A stretch of DNA of 64,000 nt from Roseomonas marmotae (lineage in GTDB: Bacteria; Pseudomonadota; Alphaproteobacteria; Acetobacterales; Acetobacteraceae), in contig NZ_CP061091.1 in NCBI RefSeq assembly GCF_017654485.1, positions 1 to 64,000 of the forward strand. Direction: 5' to 3'. Both the position numbers and the translations under genes were made by a program. Below are positions 37,004-46,500 of the stretch, one piece after another. Every line of letters begins with the position of its first letter. Position 1 is the stretch's first letter. The notes beneath the pieces were generated by a model. It did no database searches. It had not been told where the DNA came from and saw only the letters and a program-made list of their open reading frames with translations.

Positions 37004-37753
37004 CTAGATCACCAGCCCCCCGTTCACATGCAGCACCTGCCCCGTGACATAGCCGGCGGCGGGCGAAGCCAGGAAGGCGATGGCCGCCGCCACCTCCTCC
37101 GGCAGTCCGATCCGCCCGAGCGGGATGCGGGAAAGCATGGCCTGCCGCGCCGCCTCGTCCACCGCCGCATGGGCCTGGGCATCCTTGCGGATATAGCCGG
37201 GGGAGACGGCATTCACCGTCACCGCCGGCGCCCATTCCACCGCCAGCGATTTCACCAGCGCTTCCACCCCCGCCTTGGCGGCCGCCGTGGCGGGGAACAG
37301 CGTCGAATCCGGCCGGAAGCTGTGCGCGACGAAGGAGGAGACGGCGACGAAGCGCGGCGCCTCCCCCCGCGCCAGCAGCGGCCCCGCCGCCCGCGCCAGC
37401 CGCAGCAGCGCCCAGAGCACCGTGTCCTGCGTGCGGGCGAAGCCCTCATCCGTCAGGCTCATCACCGGCGTGCGGTCAGCGAAGCCGGCATTGGAGACGA
37501 CGACATCCAGCCCGCCCAGCGCCCCGGCGGCCTGCTCCACCAGCGCCTCGGCCGCGCCGGGCCGCGCCAGGTCGGACAGCAGCACATGCGCCTCCGCCCC
37601 CGCCTCCCGCGCCGCGGCGGCGACGCGCTCGGCACCTTCCCGGTTGCCGCGGGCATGGACGGCCAGCCGCACTCCCGGCGCCGCCAGCGCCCGGCATGTG
37701 GCGGCGCCGATGCCGCTCGAACCGCCCGTCACCAAGATCGCCCGTCCCGCCAT
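37004..37753 (-). CDS. SDR-family protein lacking the catalytic tyrosine
   Basis: This 249-residue protein has the classical SDR Rossmann core: TGGSSGIGAA, VVSNAGFAD, and C-terminal VTGQVLHVNGG, very close in layout to 3-oxoacyl-ACP reductase FabG-like enzymes. Ser139/140 and Lys160 are present, but the residue four before the Lys is Thr156 instead of the invariant Tyr (TAAAKAG). It may have lost or changed reductase activity. The ATG at 37753 begins the Rossmann fold. Convergent with the nsrR remnant; the stop codons are 10 bases apart. Confidence 0.9.
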   Translation of the reverse strand: MAGRAILVTGGSSGIGAATCRALAAPGVRLAVHARGNREGAERVAAAAREAGAEAHVLLSDLARPGAAEALVEQAAGALGGLDVVVSNAGFADRTPVMSLTDEGFARTQDTVLWALLRLARAAGPLLARGEAPRFVAVSSFVAHSFRPDSTLFPATAAAKAGVEALVKSLAVEWAPAVTVNAVSPGYIRKDAQAHAAVDEAARQAMLSRIPLGRIGLPEEVAAAIAFLASPAAGYVTGQVLHVNGGLVI

Positions 37754-37881
37754 GCCCCGCTCCCGCGCCTGTTCCCCGGCAGGATAGGCTGGCTGCCTTG
37801 CGCCCCCAAGTGGCCCCGCCCATGCTGCCGCGCCGGGCCCAAAGCCGGCCCAGCGCAAGAATCGCAGGAGGAGACAAGCGG

Positions 37882-38889
37882 ATGCTGACAGTGCTGGAGC
37901 CGGAACGGCTCTACCCCGATACCGCCGAGGAACAGCGCATCCTGGGCCCGGATGTGCGGGTGCTGCATGGCGGCGGCGAAGGCTCCATCGCCCAGCTGCC
38001 CGATGAGGTCTGCGCCGAGGTGGACGGGCTGTTCGTCTTCCGCAACTGGCTGAGCGCCGCCGATATCGCCCGCTTCCCGAAGCTCAGGGTCGTGGTCCGC
38101 ATGGGCGTCGGCTACGACCGGCTGGACCGCGCCGCCCTGGCCGCGCGCGGCGTGAAGGTCTGCAACGTGCCGGATTACGGCACCACCGAGGTCGCGGACC
38201 ACGCCATCACCCTGGCGCTGGCGCTGCGGCGCGGCATCACGATGCATCACGACCTGCAGCGGGCCGATCCGCCGGCCCCCTGGGCCTATGTCGCCACCCC
38301 CATCCACCAGCGGATGGGCGACCAGACCTACGGCATCCTCGGCCTCGGCCGCATCGGCACCGCCGTCGCGCTGCGCGCCAAGGCCTTCGGCTGCCGCGTG
38401 GTCTTCCATGACCCCTATCTGCCCAATGGCGTGGAACGCGCCCTCGGGATCGAGCGGGCGCGGACGAAGGAGGAGCTGCTGGCCCGCTCCAACATCCTCT
38501 CCCTGCATGCGCCGCTGACGCGCAACACCCGCGGCCTCGTGGGGGAGAAGGAGCTGCGGACCCTGCCGGCCGGCGCCGTGGTGGTGAACACCGCCCGCGG
38601 TCCGATGCTGGATATCGAAGCCCTTTATAATGTGCTGCGTGACGGCCACCTGGCGGCGGCGGGGCTGGATGTCATCCCGGACGAGCCGCCGGTCGAGCCC
38701 ATTCCCCGCCTGCTGGCGGCCTACCGGGCGCGCGAGGCCTGGCTGGAAGGGCGCCTGATCATCACCCCCCACAGCGCCTTCTACACGCCGCAGGCCTATG
38801 GCGACATCCGCACCAAGAGCGCCGAGACCATGCGGGACGTGTTGCTGGAAGGAGTTGGCAGCAATGTGATCACGCCAGAGATGGATTGA
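37882..38889 (+). CDS. D-isomer 2-hydroxyacid dehydrogenase (CtBP/phosphoglycerate-type)
   Basis: This 335-residue NAD-dependent dehydrogenase has the Rossmann motif GLGRIG at 154-159. The catalytic set is complete: Arg239 in NTARG, Glu268 in DVIPDEPP, and His297 in ITPHSAFY. MGVGYDRLDRAALAARG and DHAITLALALRRG are typical of the CtBP-like/2-hydroxyacid group. GGAGGAG lies 9 bases upstream of the ATG. It starts 128 bases from the divergent SDR gene. The substrate is a small 2-keto acid, not determined. Confidence 0.92.
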   Translation: MLTVLEPERLYPDTAEEQRILGPDVRVLHGGGEGSIAQLPDEVCAEVDGLFVFRNWLSAADIARFPKLRVVVRMGVGYDRLDRAALAARGVKVCNVPDYGTTEVADHAITLALALRRGITMHHDLQRADPPAPWAYVATPIHQRMGDQTYGILGLGRIGTAVALRAKAFGCRVVFHDPYLPNGVERALGIERARTKEELLARSNILSLHAPLTRNTRGLVGEKELRTLPAGAVVVNTARGPMLDIEALYNVLRDGHLAAAGLDVIPDEPPVEPIPRLLAAYRAREAWLEGRLIITPHSAFYTPQAYGDIRTKSAETMRDVLLEGVGSNVITPEMD

Positions 38890-39133
38890 CGAAATGCAAT
38901 TATTTCGCATCCGGAGTTTTCCAACGTTACGAAAAGCTACTGGCACTACAGGATATTTTTACGCGTAAGGAAAAAAACCGCCCTTCCACACCTCATCTCT
39001 GGCCCCCTGCCCGCCTACACGCTCCGGTAGATGTGTTCGCATGTGCAGCATGTTATGTGCGACTAGGCTTCGGCTTACGGATTTTTTACGTGTAGCCCGT
39101 CTGGTGGCGGCTGGGAGTGAATGGAGGATAGCG
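38890..39133 (+). promoter_or_regulatory. AT-rich leader of the capsule-lipid operon
   Basis: This 244-base interval is clearly lower in GC than its flanks, with several A/T runs. Immediately after the previous stop a 6-base inverted repeat CGAAAT...ATTTCG (38890-38907) is seen. No other gene is supported inside. As it precedes a 12-kb operon, the operon promoter must probably lie here; I cannot define -35/-10 boxes with confidence. Confidence 0.5.
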
Positions 39134-40483
39134 GTGCATGTGATCCTCGACGTATCCCGGCTTCTGATATGTGGATGGCGTCAGACTCCCTCGGGTATCG
39201 ACCGGGTGGAGCTGGCTTATGCGCGGCGCTGGCTCCAGGTCCCCGTCAGGGATCGCAGCTTCGTCGCGCAGGACCTGCGGGGCGGCTTCGCCCTGCTGCC
39301 GCCCGGGCTGGTGGCGGAGCTGACCGCCGCCCTCTCCGCCGCATGGTCGGGCAGCGCGGGGCACCAGGATGCCGCGCGCCAGGCCCGGCGCCTGGGCATC
39401 CAGGCCCGTGGACGCCTGCTGCTCGGCCTCGGGCGGCGGGAACTGGGGCGGCTGCTCGGCGGCGGTCGGCGCCTCGTCTTCCTGCTGGTCTCCCACCGCT
39501 CGCTCGAGCGGCGCGAGCCGATCGAGGCCATGCGCCAGGCCGGCGCGGCCTTCGTGCCGCTGATCCACGACATCATTCCCGTCACGCACCCGGAATATGC
39601 CCGCCCCGGCCATGCCGAGACGCACCGGTGCCGCATGGCCAATACGGGTGCGCTGGCCGACGGCATCATCGTCAATTCGGCGGCGACGGCGCAGGCGCTG
39701 CTCCCCTTCCTGACCAAGCGCAGCCCCGCGCCGCCGATCCTGGCGGCGCCGCTGGGCATCGAGGCCGTGCCTGCCCCGCCCACCACGCCCATGGTCAACG
39801 GGCGCCCCTATTTCGTCACCCTCGGCACCATCGAGCCGCGCAAGAACCACCTGCTGCTGCTGCATCTCTGGCGCGACCTGGCCAAGCTCGGCCTGCCGGC
39901 CCAGGCCATGCCCCGGCTGGTCATCGTCGGGAAGCGTGGCTGGGAGAACGAGAATGTCATCGACATCCTCGAGCGCTGCACGGCGCTGGAAGGCGTGGTC
40001 GAGGAAGCCGGGCAGTTGCCGGACCGCGAGGTCACGGCGCTGATGCGCGGCGCCCGCGCCCTGCTCTTCCCCTCCTTCGCCGAGGGATATGGCCTGCCGC
40101 TGGCCGAGGCCCTGGCCCTGCGCGTGCCCGTCGTCTGCTCCGACCTGCCGGCCCTGCGCGAGGTGGGCGAGGAGGTGCCGGACTACCTGGACCCGCTGGA
40201 CGGCTCCGCCTGGCGCGCGGCCGTGCAGGACTATGCCCAGTCCGGCAGCCCGCGCCGGGCAGCGCAGATGGCAAGGATGGCCACCTGGCGGGCACCCGGA
40301 TGGGACGAGCACTTCGCCCAGGTGGACGATCTTCTGGCCCATGTGGCCGAGCCGGAGCGTCATGCCGCGCCACGGTCCGGCCGCTCCGGGCAGGTCCCCC
40401 TGCCCGCCCCCCAGCAGCGTCCCACGGCACGACCCGCCGCCCTCGGCCCGGGTCTGGCCGCCTTCCGGGATACCGTGTCATGA
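39134..40483 (+). CDS. Family 4 glycosyltransferase (GT-B), capsule-type
   Basis: This 449-residue cytosolic glycosyltransferase has a C-terminal donor domain containing FVTLGTIEPRKNHLLLL, the GKRGWENEN segment, and the EX7E-type motif PSFAEGYGLPLAEALAL. The N-terminal acceptor domain includes PLIHDIIPVTHPEY. The GTG at 39134 is preferred because GGAGGA lies 5 bases upstream; the frame is open 93 bases further. It is the first gene of the PKS/capsule operon, 50 bases before the polyketide synthase. The Pro/Ala-rich last 50 residues are disordered-looking. The sugar is unknown. Confidence 0.9.
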   Translation: MHVILDVSRLLICGWRQTPSGIDRVELAYARRWLQVPVRDRSFVAQDLRGGFALLPPGLVAELTAALSAAWSGSAGHQDAARQARRLGIQARGRLLLGLGRRELGRLLGGGRRLVFLLVSHRSLERREPIEAMRQAGAAFVPLIHDIIPVTHPEYARPGHAETHRCRMANTGALADGIIVNSAATAQALLPFLTKRSPAPPILAAPLGIEAVPAPPTTPMVNGRPYFVTLGTIEPRKNHLLLLHLWRDLAKLGLPAQAMPRLVIVGKRGWENENVIDILERCTALEGVVEEAGQLPDREVTALMRGARALLFPSFAEGYGLPLAEALALRVPVVCSDLPALREVGEEVPDYLDPLDGSAWRAAVQDYAQSGSPRRAAQMARMATWRAPGWDEHFAQVDDLLAHVAEPERHAAPRSGRSGQVPLPAPQQRPTARPAALGPGLAAFRDTVS

Positions 40484-40533
40484 GCGGCACTTGGCATCCC
40501 GGCCTTACTGGCTGGTTTCTCCAGGACCGTTGA

Positions 40534-43500
40534 ATGGTTGGAATGCAGGACGGAAAGTCTCCCCGCGGTCGTCGCCGCCCGAGGACCATGACTGGCGCGC
40601 CCCGGGCCGAGCCGGTCGCCATCGTCGGCGCGGCCTGCCGGCTGCCCGGTGCCCCGGACCTCGAGGCCTTCTGGCGGCTCCTGGTCTCCGGCACTGATGC
40701 TGTCGGCACCCTGCCGGCCGACCGCTTCACGCAACAGGCCTACCTGCACCCCCGCAAGGGTGAGCCGGGGCGGAGCTATTCCTTCGCCGCCGGCCATCTG
40801 GGCGATATCAGCGGCTTCGACGCCCCCGCCTTCGGCCTCTCCCCGCGTGAGGCGGCGGAGATGGACCCGCAGCAGCGCCTGCTGCTGGAAGTGGCATCCG
40901 AGGCGGTGGAGGATGCCGGCTGGCCGGCCTCGCGCCTGGCCGGGCGGCCGGTGGGCGCCTTCGTCGGCGGCTCCTCGACCGATTACGCGGAGCTGCGGCT
41001 GGGCGATTCGGCGGGGGCCGACCGGTATTTCATGACCGGCAACACGCTGTCGATCCTCTCCAACCGCCTGACCAACGTCTTCGACCTGCGCGGCGCCGGG
41101 CAGACGGTGGATACCGCCTGCTCCTCCTCCCTGGTCGCGCTGCACCTGGCGGTGCAGGCCATGCGCGCCGGGCAGATCGAGGCGGCGCTGGTGGGCGGCG
41201 TGCAGCTGCTGCTCTCCCCCTTCGCCTTCGCCGGCTTCTCCCGCGCCGGCATGCTCTCCGCCCGCGGCCGCTGCCAGGCCTTCGACGCGGCGGCGGATGG
41301 CTATGTGCGCGGGGAGGGCGCGGGCGTGCTGGTGCTCAAGCCCCTCTCCGCCGCCCTGGCGGATGGGGACCGCGTGCGCGGCGTCATCCTCGGCAGCGGC
41401 ACCAATGCCGCCGGCCGCACCATCGGCCTCTCCCTGCCGAACCGCGAGGCCCAGGCCACGCTGCTGGCGCGGGTGCTGGCGGAAGCCGGCGCCCAGCCCA
41501 GGGATATCGCCTATTTCGAGGCGCATGGCACGGGCACCCAGGCCGGCGACCCGGCCGAGACCTGGGCCATCGGTACCGCCCTGGCGCGCGACCGCGCCGA
41601 GCCGCTGCCGGTCGGCTCGGTCAAGACGAATATCGGCCATCTGGAGCCGGCCTCCGGCATCGCCGGGCTGCTGAAGGCCATGCTGGTGCTGGAGCGCGGC
41701 ACCGTGCCGCCCAACCTGCATTTCAACAGCCCCAACCCGAATATCGACTTCGCCGGGCTGAATATCCGCGTGCCGACCGTGCCGGAGCCGCTGGCGCTGC
41801 GCCCCGGCGCCATGGCCGGCATCAACAGCTTCGGTTTCGGCGGCACCAATGCCACCGTGCTGCTGGGCGCGGCACCCGCCCGCCCCGCCGTGGCCTCGAA
41901 GCAGGCCGATGGCGCCCTGCCGCCGCTGCTGCTCAGCGCGCATTCCGAGGGCGCGCTGAAGACCCTCGCCCGCCGCTGGCGGGATGTGCTGGCCACGCCC
42001 GAGGCCGCCGCCGATGCCCCCGCCCTGCTGCGCGGCGCCCTGCGCCACCGCGATCTCCGCCCCCACCGCCTGGCGCTGCGGGCGGAGAGCGCCTCCGCTC
42101 TCCAGGCGCTGATCGAATCCTGGCTCGCCGGCGGGCAGCCGCGGGGCGCCACGCGCGGCACCGCGCGCCCCCTGGCGGAAGGGCCGGTCGCCTTCGTCTT
42201 CTCCGGCAATGGCGCGCAGTTCGCCGGCATGGCGAAGGAGGCGATGGCGCATAACCCCTTCTTCCGCGCCACCGTCGAGGAAGCCGACGCGGTGCTGGCG
42301 CCGCTCACCGGCTGGTCCGGCGCGAAGCTGCTGGCCGAGGGCGTGACGGAGGAGGTGCTGGAAGGCACCGATTACGCCCAGCCGCTGCTCTTCCTCGTGC
42401 AGCTCGGCGTCGTCGCGGCGCTGGAACGGCAGGGGCTGCGCCCCGGCCTCTGCCTCGGCCACTCGGTCGGCGAGGTCGCTGCGGCCTGCACCGCCGGCAT
42501 CCTGACGCTGCCGCAGGCGGCGCGGCTGGTGGTCGCCCGCTCCCGCGCCCAACACATGACGCGCGGCCAGGGCCGCATGGCCGCCATCGGCGCCGGCCCG
42601 GATGCCGCCGCCCCCCTGCTGGCCGAGGCCGGCATGGACGAGTCCGGCTGGGCGCCCGAGATCGCCGCCTTCAACGCGCCGGATTCCATCACCGTCGCCG
42701 GCCCCCTGGGCCCGGTGACGAAGCTGGTGGAACTGGCCAAGGCGCGGCGCATCCCGGCGGTGCTGCTGGGCCTCGACTATGCCTTCCATTCCGCTGCCAT
42801 GGAGCCGGTGCGGCAATCGCTGGCGGCCGAGCTGAAGGGGCTCTCCCCCAGCCAGGGCCGGTTGCTCTTCCTCTCCTCCGTCACCGGCACGCTGGTGCCG
42901 GGGCTGGACCTCGATGCCGGCTACTGGTGGCGCAACCTGCGCGCGCCCGTGCGCTTCCAGGCGGCGGCGCAGGCGGCGGTGGATGCGGGCGCGCGGCTCT
43001 TCATCGAGATCGGCCCGAACCCGGTGCTACAATCCTACCTGCGCGACAGCCTGCGTGCGGCGGAGGCCGAGGCGCCGGTGATGCCCAGCCTCTCCCGCAG
43101 GGACGGCGCGGGCGACCCCTTCCCCGCCATGATGGACCGCGCCTTCGCGCAGGGCGCCGACCCGCGCGGCGCCGCCATCTGGGCCGGGCCGTCGCGGCGC
43201 GACGGCCTGCCCGCCACGCCCTTCGACCGGCGGAGCCACTGGTTCGCCTCCACCCCCGAGTCCATCCGGCTGACCGACCCGCTGCTGGACCACCCGCTGC
43301 TGGGCTTCCGCCAGGGCAACGATCTCGGCCGCTGGTCGCGCCTGCTCGACAGCGCGCTCGAGCCCTGGCTGGCCGACCATGCCCTGGCGGGCGAGGCCGT
43401 GCTGCCCGCCGCCGGCATGGCCGAGATGGCCCTGGCCGCCGCCGCCGCCCAATGGCCCGACGCCCCGGTGCTGGAGCTGCGCGAGTTGCAGTTGCTGCGT

Positions 43501-46500
43501 ACCCTGCCGGTGCCGCAGGACAGCGCGCGTGAGGTCCGCTTCACGCTGGAGACGGAGAACGGCCTCTTCCGCATCGAGAGCCGTCCGCGCCTTTCCGCCG
43601 AGGCCTGGACGCTGCATGCCCGCGGACAGGTGGGCGCCGCCACCCTGGCGGCCCTGCCAGATTCGCCGCTGGCCGGCCTGCCGGAGAGCGAGGACCCCGC
43701 CGCCATGGTGGTCACGGGCGAGCAGCTGCAGGCCACCGCCCGCCGCTTCGGCCTGGATTACGGCCCCGCCTTCCGCCCGGTACGGGAGATCCGCATCGCC
43801 GCCAGCGGCGATGCCGCCCTGGCGCGGCTGGCCCTGCCCGAGGAAGCCCCGGGCGACGATGCCTTCCTGCTGCATCCCGTTCGGCTGGACGGCGCCCTGC
43901 AGGGGCTGCTGGAACTGATGGCGCATGATGGCGCGCAGGATGGCCGCGCCATGGTGCCCGTGCGCTTCGGCCGGCTGGTGCTGCGGCGGGGCGGTGCCGC
44001 GCCGGTACGGGCGGAGCTGGCGGTGACGCATCGCGGCCAGCGCTCCGGCCGCTGCTCCCTGGCGCTGCGCGACGGTGCCGGGCAGATGGTGGCCTGGCTG
44101 GACGATGCCTGGATGCAGGGTATCCGCCTGGGCCAGCGCCGCCCGGCCGCGGATTCCACCTTCCGCGTGGCGGAGCAGCCGGCGCTGGGCGCGCCGGAGG
44201 CCGGTGCGGCCCCGCCCCTGGACGATGGGGTCAAGGCCGCCCTGGCGCGCGATGCCGACCTGGAACTGGCCGAGCCTGGCATGCTGCTGGAAGGCCATGT
44301 GATCGCCAGCGCCCATGCCGCGCTGCTGGCCAGGGCGGGCGCCGATGCGTTGCTGCCGGCCGCCGGCCTCTCCCCCTATGCCCGCGCCCTGCTGCATGCC
44401 CTGAGCGAGGATGGGCTGGCCGAGGCCACGCCCGAGGGCTGGCGCCTGCTGCCCGGCGAGGAACTGCCGGCCGCCGAGGGCATCTGGCAGGCCGTGCTGG
44501 CCGAATCCCCCACCCTGGCGCATGAGCTGGCCTGGCTGGCCCTGGCCGCCGAGCGCCTGCCCGCCGCCTTGGACGGCCAGCCGCAGCCCGAGGCGCCGCC
44601 CGCGCCCGAGGCAGCCGGCTTCGCCCGCCTGGCCGGGGTGATGGCCGAGGCCGCCGCCCGCATCGCCGCCGCCTGGCCGATGGAGCGCCCGCTGCGCGTG
44701 CTGGAAGTGGGCGCCCAGGGTGGCCCGCTGACCCGTGCCCTGCTGGCGGCGCTGGAGCGCAGCGGCCGCCAGATCCGCTACACCGCCACAGCCCCGGCCG
44801 GCGATACCCGCGCCGCCGCCATCCCGCCGCATGGGGAGAGGGTCACATTCTCCTTCGCCGCCTGGGACGGCGGCACCGCCCTGCCCGGCCCGGCGGATCT
44901 GGTGGTCGGCCTGGCCGCCGCCGCCCGCGCCCGGCTGGGCGAGGGGCTGCTGCCGGCCGTCGCGGCCGCCCTGGCCCCTGGTGGCAGCCTGCTGCTGGCC
45001 GAGCCCCTGCCCGGCCGCGCCTGGATCTTCGCCCATGGGCAGGAAGAAGGCTTCTGGGATGGCCGCGGCCCCGGCGGCGCCCTGCTGCCGGACCAGGAAG
45101 CCTGGGAATCCGCCTTCCAGGCCGAGGGCACCCCCTGGGAGGACGCGCGGCTGCACCCGCTGGGCGCCGCGCCCTGGCCCGCCCTGCTGCTCGCCGCCCG
45201 CCGCACGGCCCGCGCCGAGGCGGAGGCCGCCGCCCCCACCGCGACCGCCACATTCCGCCTCTTCGCCGACGAGGATGCCGCGCCGCTGGCCGAGGCCCTG
45301 GCGGAAGCGCTGGAAGCCGCGGGCATGAACATCACCCACGCCGCGCTGGCCGAGGCCGGGGCGCAGCCCCCGCGCGCCCTCTCCGGCGCGCAGGTGGTGG
45401 TGCTGGCAGCGCCCCAGGCCCCCGGCCTCGCCGCCACCCTGGCGCAAATCACCGCTCTGGCCGAGGCCGCCCGTGGCGCCGCCGCCGGCTTCACCCTGGT
45501 GGCGCCGGGCGGCGATGCCGCGCCGGAAGCCGCGGCCTGCATCGGCCTGGGCCGCGTGCTGGCCAATGAGATGCCGGAGCTGAAACTGCGCCGCATCACC
45601 CTCGACGCTGCCGTGGCCGAGGCCGCCGCCCGCCTGCTGCCGGAGCTGCTGGGCACGGCGCCGGAGCCGGAGCCCGAGCTGCGCCTGACCAGGACTGCCC
45701 GGCTGGTGCCGCGCGTGGTGCCCGGCCTCTCCCCGGCCTCGCCGCATCTCGCCGGGGATGGCGGCGCGCGCCGTCTGGCAATCCGCCAGCCCGGCCAGCT
45801 CGGCAGCCTGGAATGGGAGCCGATGCCGGCGCTGGAGAACGGCCCGGAGGATGTGGTGGTGCGGGTGGAAGCCTGCGGCCTGAACTTCCGCGACCTGATG
45901 TGGGCCCAGGGCCTGCTGCCCGAGGAAGCGCTGATGGACGGCTTCGCCGGCCCCAGCCTGGGCATGGAGATGGCGGGCGTGGTCGAATCCGCCCCCGCCG
46001 GCAGCGGCTTCGCGGCGGGGGACCGCGTCTTCGGCGTCGCCCCGGCCGCCCTGGCCAGCCGCGCCCGCACCCGGCCCCAGGCCATCGCGCATCTGCCGGA
46101 GGGGCTGGATTTCGCCGCCGCCGCCACCGTGCCCGTGGCCTTCCTGACGGCGGTCTATGCGCTGGAAACCTGCGCCAACCTCCAGCCCGGAGAGACGGTG
46201 CTGGTGCATGGCGGCGCGGGGGCCGTGGGCCTCGCCGCGCTGCAGGTGGCGCGGGCGGCCGGGGCGCGCGTGGCCGCCACCGCCGGCAGCCCGGCCAAGC
46301 GCGCCTTCCTGCGCGCCGCGGGGGCCGAGCTGGTGCTCGATTCCCGCGACCCCGGCTTCGCCGACCAGCTGCGCGCCGCATGGCCGGAAGGTGTGGACGT
46401 CGTGCTGAACAGCCTGGCCGGCACCGCCATGGAACGCAGCCTGGAGCTGACAAAGCCCTTCGGCCGCTTCATCGAGCTGGGCAAGCGCGACTTCTTCGAG

